A stretch of 64,000 nt of DNA from positions 682,001 through 746,000 of the forward strand of contig JBLDXI010000004.1 of the NCBI GenBank assembly GCA_047495785.1, given 5' to 3'. The notes beneath the pieces were generated by a model, which saw nothing but the letters and a program-made list of their open reading frames with translations, was not told the origin of the DNA and searched no databases. The position numbers were made by a program, and so were the translations under genes. Below are positions 1-11,224 of this stretch, one piece after another. Every line of letters begins with the position of its first letter. Within the stretch, counting starts at the first letter, position 1. The DNA is from Lepidodermella squamata. Taxonomy: Eukaryota; Gastrotricha.

Positions 1-133
1 TAGCCAGGATGGCCTATCAAAAATCAAAAATGAAAATAAGTCAAGAATAGTATTTCTATTACTATCATTGTCGGCTTGGCGGATTTTTATGGTTGCTGTC
101 ACTTTTTTGAGGTCATTGGTCGATGATGAGAGA

Positions 134-295
134 CGTAGCAAGCGAATTCGGCCCTATCTCTGTCTTTACAGTCATTTGAAAAACAACAGCTGACGCAAGG
201 TCATTATTGCAAAACACCCGATTTTCAAATGAATATGAAGCGGGGTTGTCCCTGGATCGGGTTTGGTCCGGGTCGGTTCGGGTACAATCGGGTCC
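134..295. repeat. Left copy of 162-bp flanking duplication around the Penelope-like element
   Basis: This 162-bp block recurs at 5158-5319 in the same orientation with one mismatch seen (cc versus ct near the middle of the G-rich end). The two copies lie immediately outside the 286-bp direct repeats of the retroelement, so they behave like a very long target-site duplication. The right part is rich in CGGGT-type motifs. An alternative is that the block is an element end that has been permuted. Confidence 0.8.
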
Positions 296-581
296 TCAGA
301 GGCACACAACCTAGCGGGTTGCCGCCAAGCTGTGGAACAGTTCGCATTGCTTACTGCTAAGATCTCATCCATGTGTGAGGCCAAGACGAGGCCGACAGCC
401 ACTTGGGCAGGAAATAACAATAATAGCAGTTGCCGGCAGAGAGTGTTTGAATGTCCTTAATGTCGCGGCTACGCTGAAGGCAGCCTGACGACGGCACTGG
501 CATTAGGCAACCAACAAGATACCTATAGCACTTCCAGGATTTCCCTGGCAGTGAGGCCTTGGATCTTTAGCTGGTCAAGCG
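296..581 (-). repeat. LTR-like direct repeat of the Penelope-like element, downstream copy
   Basis: This copy is almost identical to 4874-5159. Reading on the minus strand it forms the 3' repeat. I looked for the hammerhead ribozyme core that is frequent in pseudo-LTRs of this class (CUGANGA...GAAA) and found no convincing match. Confidence 0.85.
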
Positions 582-989
582 GTACCACCACGTCAAGGTT
601 CCAGTGCAAAGGTCCGTTTTTTTTTTTGTTAAGGACACTGGGTCGGCGGAGCGGGCCACATTGTGGTACCCTCAAGTGAGCCATTAGCTCACAAGTCCAA
701 TCAAACACACAAACCAACTGCAAACTTAATGCAGTCAAGAAAAGCCGTACGGATATGGCGTACCAAGAGTTGGCACGCACGTGCAGTGCGCGCAACTGGC
801 GCACACCGCCACGCTCTAACATAGGGCATTAGCCCAAGTGAGAGTTGAAGCCAGGATGCGTACCTGGCGGCTGCTACCAGCCAAGCGGGCATTGCCTGCT
901 TATGGGGTCCTGCCCTCAGGACCGGAGGCTCACCTAGGGCGCGGACTCCATCCGTAACGTCCTTTTAGCAGATGTCAGGGCGCTAAAGT
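582..989 (-). other. 3' non-coding tail of the Penelope-like element
   Basis: This stretch lies between the stop of ORF2 and the downstream repeat. It holds a T10 run near 615-625 and no supported ORF on the element's strand. It is probably the 3' untranslated region. Confidence 0.55.
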
Positions 990-1709
990 TTAAGGGATCC
1001 CACGCCTCGTTGAGGACGCCTGACGCCGTGCGTAAAGGGCCTCATAGCTCGCAGTCTGTTCACAAAAGCAGTGTGGCCACCGTACATTGTCAGGGTGGTG
1101 GGTGGTGTCCTTCTTCCACCACTCCGCACAGATGCGCTTCCAGAAGTTCCGGAAGATGCAGCACGCCCGTGGGTGAGCGTTAATAAAATGTAGGTACATG
1201 CCGTGGATATTACGACAGCGGTAGTCGCATCTGCGAAAACCGCAGCGGAGTTCCTCAGAGATCGCCTGATAGAACGGTGTCGCCTTCTTCTGCTCCCAAA
1301 TTTTCAACCAGAAGTGATAGCGTGACATCGCCCGGTCACCCCCCGTCACAGGGGACATAGGTCTGGGGCGTGACGCGAGCTGGCTAGACTGAACGGAAGG
1401 CGGGAGTTCCACTACTTCCGGGGGCGTGGGACATTGGGGTTTACGCCCAGCAATGGGGAACATGAGACTTTGCCCAGCTGTGAAAAGAGACAATTTGCAC
1501 ATCAGCGTATGTTTATTGACAGACAGTACAACAATACTGAGTACACAGTTAGTATACATGAAAAGGTCTGTTAGCGCTCGGGCAGTGCCCATAGTGGCGC
1601 TCGCTTCAACGCGTACGCTGGTTCTTCTTCTGGGGGTCGCCAACGGCGCCACCTGCAAGACAAAAAGATCATTTAAGAATGAATCTTGAACGTCGATAGC
1701 GTCTGCCAA
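990..1709 (-). CDS. Penelope-like element ORF2, zinc-finger protein of unknown function
   Basis: This 239-residue ORF starts 41 nt before the end of ORF1, in the +1 frame, an arrangement that suggests coupled translation. Residues about 155-185 contain a cluster CGFRRCDYRC followed by HGMYLHFINAH. The spacing is that of a C2H2-like zinc finger, rich in aromatic residues downstream (FWKRICAEWW). No GIY-YIG, EN or other nuclease motif is visible. The position after the RT is where many Penelope-like elements have their GIY-YIG domain, so this protein could supply target binding or cleavage by another route; that is inference. It could also be a chance ORF, but its length and the finger argue for coding. 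Confidence 0.6.
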   Translation of the reverse strand: MADAIDVQDSFLNDLFVLQVAPLATPRRRTSVRVEASATMGTARALTDLFMYTNCVLSIVVLSVNKHTLMCKLSLFTAGQSLMFPIAGRKPQCPTPPEVVELPPSVQSSQLASRPRPMSPVTGGDRAMSRYHFWLKIWEQKKATPFYQAISEELRCGFRRCDYRCRNIHGMYLHFINAHPRACCIFRNFWKRICAEWWKKDTTHHPDNVRWPHCFCEQTASYEALYARRQASSTRRGIP

Positions 1710-4700
1710 TCGACTGGTCCAACATGAGAGCCACTGGTACCCTCGCCCTGATCACCCGTAGGATTGGTAGCAGGGCTCGGTGGTATGTGAGCTTGTTGGT
1801 GGTGCGATGCACATTGTTAGGTCGCTTGGGTAACTTATAGGGCCAGTTTAGACCCTGCCTGTCCCGAGCTGTACTCTGGAGAGCAGTCACGAAGGAATGC
1901 CAAGAGTAGCCCCGTGCATGCAGCCTGATGGCGAGCTGCATGCATGCATGCATGAATGCCTGATGTGTCTGGCAGATGCGGAGAAAGCGCAGAATCTGTC
2001 CGCGCATTATGCCACGGAATACCTGAGGAGGGTGGTTAGAGCTGCCGTGGAGCAACGCTAAGTTGTCCGTTGGCTTAACGTATAGCCCAGTAGTGAGCTT
2101 ATCACCATGCCTATGGATGGAGATATCCAGGAAGTGTTGCTTGTCCACTGCGATTTCCGCAGAGACCTTAATGTTCGGGTGACTAGCCTCGTAAGACGCT
2201 ACGTAGTGCATGAGACCTTCCCTCATGAATGAGATAGACAGTATGTCATCCAGGAAGCGCGTAGTGTACATCGACCCACAGCCAAGGGATAGCCACCTCT
2301 CCTTGTAGTATAACCAACAAATGGCCACAGGTGGGGAGATGTTACCGCCCATCGCAAGGCCTCTCACCTGCTGGTAATATCTGCCATTAAAAGAAACCGT
2401 GTTGTGCCGTAGCACTAGCTCAGTGAGCTGACATGTCGGGTCCACGGCCTCCACGGGGACCCGGTGGAACTCAGTGAGGTACCAGCGGACGGACTGGACC
2501 GCCTCATCTATAGGCACCTGGTTATACATGTCATTGATGTCCGCTGACATGATGAATACAGGCCTCTCCGCGTTGCGAAGAAGCAGAGCGCGCACACGCT
2601 GGATAACCTGGAGGGTATCCTTCGCCGTAGTCTCCAGGTTATCCCATATCGGTTTCCTGTTCACGATGAGCGCCTTAAGCTGGGATTCCCCTGGACGGAA
2701 GTTGGTGCCCCCGATCAGCAAGCTTAAAGACCGGTCGAGCGCTGATGTATACGTGTTGTATGCATCAGTGATGGGCCTGACCTTTGGAAAACCCTTATCG
2801 TCCAGGGGTTTGTGGGTCTTGTAGTTGAAGTACATACACTTTTCCCGCGCCGGCAAGCCAATGTGGACCAGCAAAGGGTGATTGGTCTGGTACCACCTGC
2901 TCGCAAGCAGGAGACGGGAGTGGAGGGCATCTAAGGACGCCTGGAATTCCACAGCCCCGTCGTCGCCGCGCTGATGCCACATTGTAGCGTCACCGAGGAA
3001 ATTTTCCCCGACGGCGGCATAACGTTTCGCATCTTCCAAGATGAGAATATTACTCTTGTCGCTCTTGGTGAGGACAGTACCCTCAGGTAGTCCAAGTGGG
3101 GGGTCGCTACCCAAACGGCGTAGCAAACGTACCGCATCCCGCTTCACGCGCCTGGAGACATTCACACCATGCGACTTCGCAAAGTCAAGCGTGACGCGGA
3201 GATGGGACATGGCCTGGTTCCTAGCCAACGGTACATGTTTGAGGCCTTTGCCTAGCAATCTGAGCAGGCCAGGCGGGGCCCGCTCTGTGAGATCAATCAT
3301 GCCAAACATTCGGAGATTACGAATGTTGCGGGGTGAGAGTGGGAAAGAGACTGCGTCAGAGGACTCCCTGGCGCAGTAAGTACCCGGCACCAGTTCACGT
3401 GGGTAAAATGGTTCCCATACGTTGGTGTGGGAGAACTCAAGCTCCCAGACGTGGCCAGCGTGCTCCCGTAACATGTGAGGGAGGAAGGCTACGTAGTACA
3501 TGGTGAGCCTGCAGGGTAAGCAATGAACAGTCTGTCCATCGCATGAGGCGAGGAGGGCATTGCCCTCCATCCAGGCACCCATATAGGGTGCCATGGGCCA
3601 ATAGTTATAATGGCCTGAACGGAAAAGAAGAGACCTAAGGGCTACCAGAACGCTAATAGAGTGAGTCACACGATGTGTGGACAGTAGGTCAGTCCAGGTG
3701 TAATAGGACATACCGTTCGAGGCTGCCGACGGCGGCGGGACAGACGTCGCTTTCGGGGCCGCAGCAGGTCCGGTTGCGGGCGGCTGGGCGGTGGCAGGCT
3801 TCGGCCGCTGGTTGACGGCCTGGTCCGGCGAGGTGCGCTGATCGGCCATCGGGCGCGGCGCAGGGTGCTGCTCGACTGTAGGGTCCGTCACCGGGTGGTG
3901 CTCAACCGCAACGCTGGGCGCGGCCGGACCCTCGGCCGCAAGGAGCGGCACGGGGTTGTTCACGTCCATCATGTCCACCTCCACGTCGCGGAGGGCCATG
4001 GGTGAGGGCAGCGTTGTGTCACTCCCTACTAGTGCCATCTCACTCGCGTCCACAGCGAGCGCTCGTGCGTATAGCGCCGAGTCGAGATGCACACACAGCA
4101 GCTGAAACACGTCACATTCGTCTTGCAACGTGGCCGCCTTGAGTTTCTCAAGCGGCAAACGAAGGTCCAACTCTGCTAATTCGCCTGCTGTGAGTGGTGC
4201 GCTCGCCTGGTGGCACATAGGCCAACCCGTCGTCGCAGCGAAGCGGATCGCTTTCATCGGCCACGCCTGTGGGTCTTTCTTGTGGAGAAATGAGTAGCCG
4301 TCGAGAACAACGAGGTCGACGACCTTGCGGTCGAGACCAGAGAGGAGGTGGCGAACTCGGTCAAGAGCCGTGTAAGCATTCAAGACCTGCAGCTGGTCCT
4401 CAGTACTGAGTAACTCATCAAACGTCGAGCGGGCGACGGTCGCCAAATGAGAACGGAGCCTCGCCGGGGCTGTCGCCGGCACCTGGAAGGTCTTCACGAG
4501 TTCCAGGAGGCGTCCCTCTTCTTGCGGAGAAAGACGGCCAAGAGCCCGAAGCAGCATGCGTTGGCCGCAGTGATGTACGGCGGACCAGAAGAAGCCGAGC
4601 CGCTTCTGGGCCTCGCTGTGGTCCGGAGCTGGGGGAGCCACCACCGCGGTGTTGGCGGCGGGGGACCGATAAAGAGCAAGGACTTCTTGGAACAGCTGGC

Positions 4701-4791
4701 GCGTATCCACGCCGGCAGCAGCAGTCCGCGGCGCCTTAGCAGGGCGCGGCTGCCGATTGGCAAATTGTTTCTTAACGTTTTTAGCTGACAT
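1669..4791 (-). CDS. Penelope-like reverse transcriptase, ORF1 (1040 aa)
   Basis: The protein would copy the element RNA into DNA at the insertion site. Residues 1-250 are an unrecognised N-terminal region. Residues 280-355 are low-complexity, rich in Pro, Ala and His. Residues 417-445 hold a possible CCHH zinc site (CDGQTVHCLPC followed by HMLREH). The RT spans about 575-940: KTHKP near 658, ADINDMYNQVP at 750-760, GLAMGGNISPP at 811-821, the catalytic RFLDD at 845-849, HFLDIS at 886-891, KPTDN near 906, and a thumb-like segment at 920-940. KTHKP, FLDD and FLDIS together are typical of Penelope-like RTs, not of LTR or LINE RTs. No GIY-YIG follows. The ATG at 4791 is the first in the frame, 82 nt after the upstream repeat. 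The stop overlaps the ORF2 start. Confidence 0.85.
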   Translation of the reverse strand: MSAKNVKKQFANRQPRPAKAPRTAAAGVDTRQLFQEVLALYRSPAANTAVVAPPAPDHSEAQKRLGFFWSAVHHCGQRMLLRALGRLSPQEEGRLLELVKTFQVPATAPARLRSHLATVARSTFDELLSTEDQLQVLNAYTALDRVRHLLSGLDRKVVDLVVLDGYSFLHKKDPQAWPMKAIRFAATTGWPMCHQASAPLTAGELAELDLRLPLEKLKAATLQDECDVFQLLCVHLDSALYARALAVDASEMALVGSDTTLPSPMALRDVEVDMMDVNNPVPLLAAEGPAAPSVAVEHHPVTDPTVEQHPAPRPMADQRTSPDQAVNQRPKPATAQPPATGPAAAPKATSVPPPSAASNGMSYYTWTDLLSTHRVTHSISVLVALRSLLFRSGHYNYWPMAPYMGAWMEGNALLASCDGQTVHCLPCRLTMYYVAFLPHMLREHAGHVWELEFSHTNVWEPFYPRELVPGTYCARESSDAVSFPLSPRNIRNLRMFGMIDLTERAPPGLLRLLGKGLKHVPLARNQAMSHLRVTLDFAKSHGVNVSRRVKRDAVRLLRRLGSDPPLGLPEGTVLTKSDKSNILILEDAKRYAAVGENFLGDATMWHQRGDDGAVEFQASLDALHSRLLLASRWYQTNHPLLVHIGLPAREKCMYFNYKTHKPLDDKGFPKVRPITDAYNTYTSALDRSLSLLIGGTNFRPGESQLKALIVNRKPIWDNLETTAKDTLQVIQRVRALLLRNAERPVFIMSADINDMYNQVPIDEAVQSVRWYLTEFHRVPVEAVDPTCQLTELVLRHNTVSFNGRYYQQVRGLAMGGNISPPVAICWLYYKERWLSLGCGSMYTTRFLDDILSISFMREGLMHYVASYEASHPNIKVSAEIAVDKQHFLDISIHRHGDKLTTGLYVKPTDNLALLHGSSNHPPQVFRGIMRGQILRFLRICQTHQAFMHACMQLAIRLHARGYSWHSFVTALQSTARDRQGLNWPYKLPKRPNNVHRTTNKLTYHRALLPILRVIRARVPVALMLDQSIGRRYRRSRFILK

Positions 4792-4873
4792 CTAATCAGA
4801 CAATAAAACATTTAGGATGTTACATAGGAGATTATCACACATGTCAACGGAGATCGTATATATGGTCGGGTCT

Positions 4874-5159
4874 TCAGAGGCACACAACCTAGCGGGTTGC
4901 CGCCAAGCTGTGGAACAGTTCGCATTGCTTACTGCTAAGATCTCATCCATGTGTGAGGCCAAGACGAGGCCGACAGCCACTTGGGCAGGAAATAACAATA
5001 ATAGCAGTTGTCGGCAGAGAGTGTTTGAATGTCCTTAATGTCGCGGCTACGCTGAAGGCAGCCTGACGACGGCACTGGCATTAGGCAACCAACAAGATAC
5101 CTATAGCACTTCCAGGATTTCCCTGGCAGTGAGGCCTTGGATCTTTAGCTGGTCAAGCG
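4874..5159 (-). repeat. LTR-like direct repeat of the Penelope-like element, upstream copy
   Basis: This pairs with 296-581 at near identity. It lies 82 nt upstream of the ORF1 start on the minus strand, so it should contain the promoter. No clear TATA box was found. The short sequence TCGGGTC(C/T)TCAGAGG is shared at the edge of both copies. Confidence 0.85.
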
Positions 5160-5319
5160 TAGCAAGCGAATTCGGCCCTATCTCTGTCTTTACAGTCATT
5201 TGAAAAACAACAGCTGACGCAAGGTCATTATTGCAAAACACCCGATTTTCAAATGAATATGAAGCGGGGTTGTCCTTGGATCGGGTTTGGTCCGGGTCGG
5301 TTCGGGTACAATCGGGTCC
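5158..5319. repeat. Right copy of the 162-bp flanking duplication
   Basis: This is the same sequence and orientation as 134-295. It follows directly on the upstream pseudo-LTR, sharing two bases (CG) with its end. Beyond 5319 the sequence continues into unique DNA. Confidence 0.8.
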
Positions 5320-6787
5320 GACATCTTAGACCTGAAGACAACAGACAGAGATGGGGCCGATATCACTTACTATGTCTCTAAACATCGACCAATAAATGCC
5401 AAATTGAGTGAACAAAGCCGCAGTCCAGTACCTCAAGCTGCAAGTTTTCCTCATTTTTGTTACACGATCATGAAAATTCACAGCCAGGTCACAGGAAAGC
5501 CGAGAAAAAATTGGAAACAATTTACCAGAAAAAGTCATATGACAGCCTCAGGCCAGCTGTTTTTAGCTTTCGGTGCGCCATAGGCTCTCAAAAAATGCAG
5601 CGGGCTATTCAAATGGGCACGGACTCAAAGAAATAGGGCTATCGCGCGAATCATTGATTTAGGGCCCCATTTTAACGCACCTGACTACAGTTTCACTTTT
5701 GTGGTTACAATTCGCAGGTTTTGTTTACATAGTGCGCGCACAGGTGACACTTTACATTTTGGCTACGATTTACAGGATTAAGACTACGAAATTTATTTTA
5801 GCGTTTTAATATTACTTTTAATTTCCTGGCTGGTTGCCTCAGCCATAACAACTACATATACATGCTAAATACCAACGTAAATAACAAAACAGTTAACTTG
5901 CCTGTGACAAAAGGCAATTGCCGTAATTGCTCGCAAAGTCAGCCTTCGATCTAAATGTCGATAGCTGCGAAAAAAATGCGAATATAAGTCTGACGACTCC
6001 TTCGAGTACTGGAAAGGAATAAATTACGACTGCCATGGGCAGGTATTATGGCATACAGGACTAGATGCAGTCGAACAAAGTCCAGCACGTACGCCTGTGG
6101 TGCAGTGATATTTGTCGATGTATGTTCTGCCTGTTGCCTGAAAATGAACCTCAGAAATACCTCCATTCTTCATTGGAAACAGCAGCAGCGTAGCTGCTAC
6201 AGTAGCGCCGGGGGAACCCATTGTACATCTTTCCGTATATTTTGTACATTTACATAATGGATAAAAAAGGTGTTATGTGTCTTTTATGAGTAGTAGGTTA
6301 GGTATACTGAAAACCAGTCATCGATAGGTGGAAGGGGTCATGTTTTACATGTTACTTCGTTATCAGTTAGCTCCACGTCGTATGACGAGATGCTGGAAGA
6401 TAATGTGTTTTTCCTGAGCAGTTTAACAGTTTAAAATTTAAACGCCAAACGGAGCAGTTTTAACACTTTAACGCATAGGTTACCTCATAGGTTACGCATA
6501 GGTTAGTCAGGGTTTTTTTTAAGCAAACGATTGGTTGTTACAAACGATTGTTTGGTAGTTACCTCGCTCGAAAGCGAAATTTTGTGTGCCGCATTGGTGA
6601 AAATTAAATGTAATTTTTACCAATGATACGAGCGAAGCGAGAAAATTGTGAGGATTTTCCACTAGAAAAGGCTGCGAAACCTCCTAAAAATGAGGTTACA
6701 ACAGTTTTTTCCAGGCGTTACTTCGATTTTGGTTGTTACATTTGGTCCGATTGGTTGTTACATTGTAACATGTGTAACATGCTTAGC

Positions 6788-6824
6788 AAATTCGAGAATA
6801 CTAACTGTTAGTATTCTCGAATTT
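6788..6824. repeat. Perfect 37-nt palindrome
   Basis: Eighteen bases pair perfectly around a single central T at 6806 (arms of the form AAATTCGAGAATACTAAC). It is AT-rich and lies among further partial inverted repeats (ATACTCAC and GTGAGTAT) up to 6980. It may be the core of a decayed MITE. Confidence 0.85.
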
Positions 6825-7000
6825 TCAGAATATAGCCATAATATTATACTCACAAATTTGCAGAAAATCGCCGTATACCGTATATGTGAGTATGAGGGTG
6901 TGCTACTTTTATTTTATTTTACACCATATACTCACAGGTGAGTAAGCGTTTTGCAGCGTATCGCCGTATACTCAAATATAGCATTCGCTCAAAAAACATG

Positions 7001-7053
7001 CGAGATGCGGGCATGCCGACTCGGCTCCGCCTCGTCAGCATGCCCGCATCTCG
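7001..7053. repeat. GC-rich hairpin, 16-bp perfect stem
   Basis: The arms 7001-7016 (CGAGATGCGGGCATGC) and 7038-7053 are perfect reverse complements with a 21-nt GC-rich loop that can extend the stem after one mismatch. It stands out from AT-rich surroundings. Its function is unknown; it could be a transposon relic or a small RNA hairpin. Confidence 0.8.
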
Positions 7054-7953
7054 TGCTACAAATCTCAGAAAATATAAAAGTCTGGGGGTCGAAGTTTTGG
7101 TAGGTACATCGAAAATACTCCGGCGCTGCAGGAATTTATTTATTTTATTTATGTATTTATTTATATTTGACTTGCAATTATCGCACTTGCGATTGTAGCA
7201 AACAGTAAAACAGAAAAAGAAAGATAATTTTTCACGTATTACGGCGCCTCACTGACGACACAAGATGTTTATCAATATCAATATTCATAAGAAATTTTTT
7301 AAATTAATTGAGGCTACAATTAACATTTTCGATGTTGAAAGTATTCCAAACATTAACAATTCGTCTGTCAAGAGAATATTTTCTGCGGTTCAAATGGCAT
7401 TCAGATTGACCAATGCGATGAAGAGGAGCATATTTGTTGCTAGAAGGCGTAAATAAATCTGAAAACTGTCGAACAGTGTTTCGTGCGACAGTCGCGCCGA
7501 GTGTTCATAGACGCTAGTCAAAGGACAACGTGCGCGTGCGACAAGATTCGAGCGAGGCGCGAGCACTCAAACAATGGATTTCGTCGCATTGGACCTGGCA
7601 CCCGGTGTGTCTCGACGGTTTAGTGTCGTCCGACAGAAGCGGTAGATCAACGCCAAAGCCATCGTCCGGCTCAAGTGCGCAATCGGAGGGTAAAAGGGGT
7701 CTTGTTTGCGAAACGTCAGGTCAAAATTAGCAACAACCCGTTCCCCGCGCGTGCTAATATCAAATGGCTAATAAAGCCGTATGCGAGCGAAGCGAGCTTT
7801 AGCTAACGCTACCGAAATGTTGGCTGAAAATAGTCTAAACAGGGTTATGATCGTGAGATACGAGGCATCCAGGCGCATATTCCAGCCAATTTTTGAGAAA
7901 ATGCCACCGGTCACCGGCCGCGTGCGGCCGGAAAAACCGAGTTTATGGAGCAC

Positions 7954-7978
7954 CGTTCGTGTTGCGACGTAAGGAACC
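7954..7978. repeat. 25-nt inverted repeat, left member
   Basis: This sequence (starting CGTTCGTGTTGCGACG) is a perfect reverse complement of 11225-11249. The pair is 3.3 kb apart with no recognised transposase between them. Confidence 0.8.
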
Positions 7979-10125
7979 CACAGCACACAGAATCCTAATA
8001 TATATGTAGTAATATTACCGATTGCATCTTTATTACCCAGCCTCCGCAAATGATCATCTGGTAAAGTGATATCTGATTACCATCTCACAGCAGACCTGGT
8101 ATTGTGGTTTTTGGGTGTTATTATCTATCTTTTGTTTTATGGCCGTTGAATTTCTTGCTTGAAAACCTTTAATTTTCGTTGTTTGAATTAAGAAAAATTC
8201 GCATTAATACCCTAAATTTTAAATACACTTATAGTGAAAAATTGCTCCGCGTCATTTATTTACTAAGTTATCATTTTAGCGTAAATAGCACAGGTTTTTG
8301 TATTACAAATATATTCTAAAAATTGCAATCAAAGCGCATCTCGTCATTGCTAGAGAAGGGGGCATGGTGAAAGCAATGAGGAGACTGTTAACTTCATGCG
8401 TGCGGGAACGGAACGCTATAGAAAGGTCTTCTTAACTCTTTCAAATTCTTCACAGAACAAACAATTTATCTTTTTCTTTATTCCATTTTCTCCCATTTTT
8501 GGCTTATTTTGAAATAATTTTATCAACTTTTCCAGATATCAACAGGGTAAACAGGTTAATCTATCTCTTGCACCTAGAAATAATTCCTCTTAAAAGCTCT
8601 AAAGAGAGCCGATTTTTGATGCGGAAATCAGTAATGTTAATACTTCAGTAATACGTTTCTGCCTTTGTGTATAGCCTAGTCAATCGCCCATCGAAACGAT
8701 GTGTAATCTATGGCGATCATCTGCGTTTCTTAATCGAGATTCGCTAGGATAATTCAATTGGCTTAGTTAAACGATATTCTATCATAAGACCGCCGCCATT
8801 CACAAATTCAGTCTATTTGAGATTTGAAACTTTCTAAATTTCGACACTGGGGTGGTGGAAATTGGTTCAAATTGTAGGGAAACCTCGATAGTGTATTTCC
8901 AACCTGAGAATTACCGCAACTGAGATACTCGCTGGAAATCGACTTAAACCAAAACGTTTTTGAAAATTCGGAAATTCGAAAAAATGCATGACTTATTTTT
9001 TTCCTATCACAAAATAAATCGCATTTCATGTTTTATCAAGAATGTCTCATGTTGATACGAGACTATGGGCACAGCTTTGACCAGTCTCCTGGGTAATTTC
9101 GCCGATGAGATACTGGGTTCCGTATCATCAGCATGGCCTTTCTTTCAAATAGCAGTTAACGAAGCAATCTTAAATGTTTCGAGAAATGTTGCAGAGAAAA
9201 AGGAACTTATTGTCGAAATTTATTAAGGAGTGACAACCACGCGGCGTCGAAGCACATGAAAACCGCACCAATTAACGTTACGCCATTTTTAGCTTGCGAA
9301 ACGAGCGACCCTTTGTCATGAGTGGAACCCTTTAAAAAACTGGCGGTGGACGACCCAACTTGGGGAGCCTCTCTCACGGATATCACGTATTAAGTGTTAG
9401 GGGCTTAGAAGCTCATGAGTAGAATCGCACAAAATTAACGAAAATAACAAAATTCATGTCATTCGAGAATGCGAAGCATGGCATGGATCCCTGCATGCCA
9501 AAGAAAGATTTCAAATTTTCCTAGCAATATGATCCGATTAGCGATGATTAGCAATGAGCCCGCCATATTCGACCAATGCTTACCCCTCGCTTGCCGTATC
9601 GACAAACCTCACTCAAAGATTCAAGTTTGGGTCTGACGAGGTCTGCGCGAACTTATTAAGCCTATACCAAGGCTCGTATTTTCAGATACTATTTCAGGCT
9701 CGTATTTTCAGAAACGACAGCCATGGTTCAGCGGTGTGCCACAGAAAAATAGTTATTGAAGAAAATAATCAACCGTATCTATAATTACGGCTATCTGGAA
9801 TGCTTACGGCACATCGGCGAGAACCGCAGAATAATTATCAGGCTTTCAGAGTAACCGGAGGCAAAATATACTTTTGATGAGGACAGGTTACAAGTGGATC
9901 TTTCACCTTTTGTTTAAAGGAATGGTGCGATTTTTTCTGCTTGGCAAAGCTAAATCAAAGCACAGTATTTCAGTGACAAGTCTGATTTGAGCTGGATGTT
10001 AGCATTAAACATTTAATCAGTCTCAAATAGATAGGGAAATGCTTTGATTTTTAGGAAATATCTTAACCAAATCAAGTGAGGCAGAATAAGCCGCCATCAC
10101 TGCTCCATAGTTGTTAGCGTCGTTG

Positions 10126-10436
10126 CAGAGTTGTCCACGGGCCTAATTTTTGGAACCCGGCCCGGCCCGTGGTCATAATAAACCGGATTCTCAGCAATGG
10201 CGAGCTGAATATTTCTGTTGAATTTGCACTGGCTTAAACGCTTAACTCATGGCTATACAAGTTTAATAGTTCTTAGTATTCAATATTGTCATTTGAGATT
10301 AATTACATGTGTGTTAGTGGTTCCTAGCTAAGGGTTTTGAGCCCTACTAGAGACAGGTCTCAAAGTCAGACCGGAACCCGACCCGTACCCGGCCCGGCCC
10401 GATCCTGGCTAAACCCTGCCCACTCCCATAACTGTG
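10126..10436. mobile_element. Degenerate hAT-type MITE, relative of the copy at 28168-28498
   Basis: It begins with CAGAGTTGTCCACGGGC, the terminal sequence of the intact copy at 28168. It carries the same ACCCGGCCCGGCCCG-type tracts inside and ends in a diverged AACTGTG. No matching 8-bp duplication is clear, so this is an old copy and the right edge is approximate. Confidence 0.55.
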
Positions 10437-11224
10437 GCTTGTTATTTTAGTTACCGTTCTGCCCGAATCATTCCACGCATTTTTCAAATGATGGCTGCCA
10501 CCTGAAATTTAGTGGTTACCCAATGGATTACAATGGGTACTGATCACGTTATCTTTCGAACTCTCGATCTCAACATCTATCGACTCTAGTTAAGTATGTT
10601 CTCTGCATCCTATCAACTGCTACATCAAATTTTAAATTCTGAATTTTCGATAGGATTTTTTTACTTCAATTTTTACTCGGATTTGCCGATTTTGTTATAT
10701 CTGATTGGATATTGGAATTTGACATTTATTGGAGATATGAGATGGAAAGTGGCGAAATTCTGGCAAAAGGTCGCTCTTAACAGTTGCTGAGTGCTGGTTA
10801 CTTCGATCTATTCAACCTGTTACCTGTTATCGCCCTTCCTGCTGGAACTATAAGTGTGTGATGAATTATTATATTGGTTTCATTTCATTCGCTCATTTGC
10901 TCATTTGCTGCCTTAAGAATAAAGATAAAGATGTACGGCACCAGGTCACGGTCACTCGTTTTTGCTACCTGTAGAATCTTCGATCGAAGAATTCATGAAG
11001 AGCATGAGAAACATTTGAGTGAGAAATGAGAAAGGTTTATAGGCGAAGAAGCTGAGTTACTCCCTTCAAGAGTCCAAGAATCGCTGAGAACGCAAGATCG
11101 CTGCTAATGGCAATTTTATAGCCCCTGAACTGAAAATAGTAATATGGGATTCAACCGCTCCGCAGTTGTAAACAACCGCTATAAAGTGGTCTAATGATAT
11201 ATAGTAATATGTGCTAGCACTGGC

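Larger units (their letters stand above)
296..5159 (-). mobile_element. Penelope-like retroelement (about 4.86 kb) with LTR-like direct repeats
   Basis: The element is bounded by 286-bp direct repeats (296-581 and 4874-5159) and reads on the minus strand: repeat, short leader, ORF1 (4791-1669), overlapping ORF2 (1709-990), then a non-coding tail. ORF1 is a reverse transcriptase with Penelope-type motifs (KTHKP before the palm, FLDD catalytic box, FLDIS after it). Pseudo-LTRs are usual in Penelope-like elements. No GIY-YIG endonuclease is seen, so it belongs with endonuclease-less types or has an unrecognised nuclease. Both ORFs are open, so the copy may be recent. It is flanked by a 162-bp duplication. 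Confidence 0.82.

Noticed and set aside
172-420. Minus ORF of 82 aa, nearly repeated at 4792-4998
   Set aside because: Both lie in the direct repeats of the Penelope-like element and differ only where the flanks change. The repetition is explained by the repeat and does not indicate a gene.
296-581. Hammerhead ribozyme in the Penelope-like pseudo-LTR
   Set aside because: A GGATGAGA stretch and a GAAA stretch exist on the minus strand, but the CUGANGA core and the pairing stems are absent.
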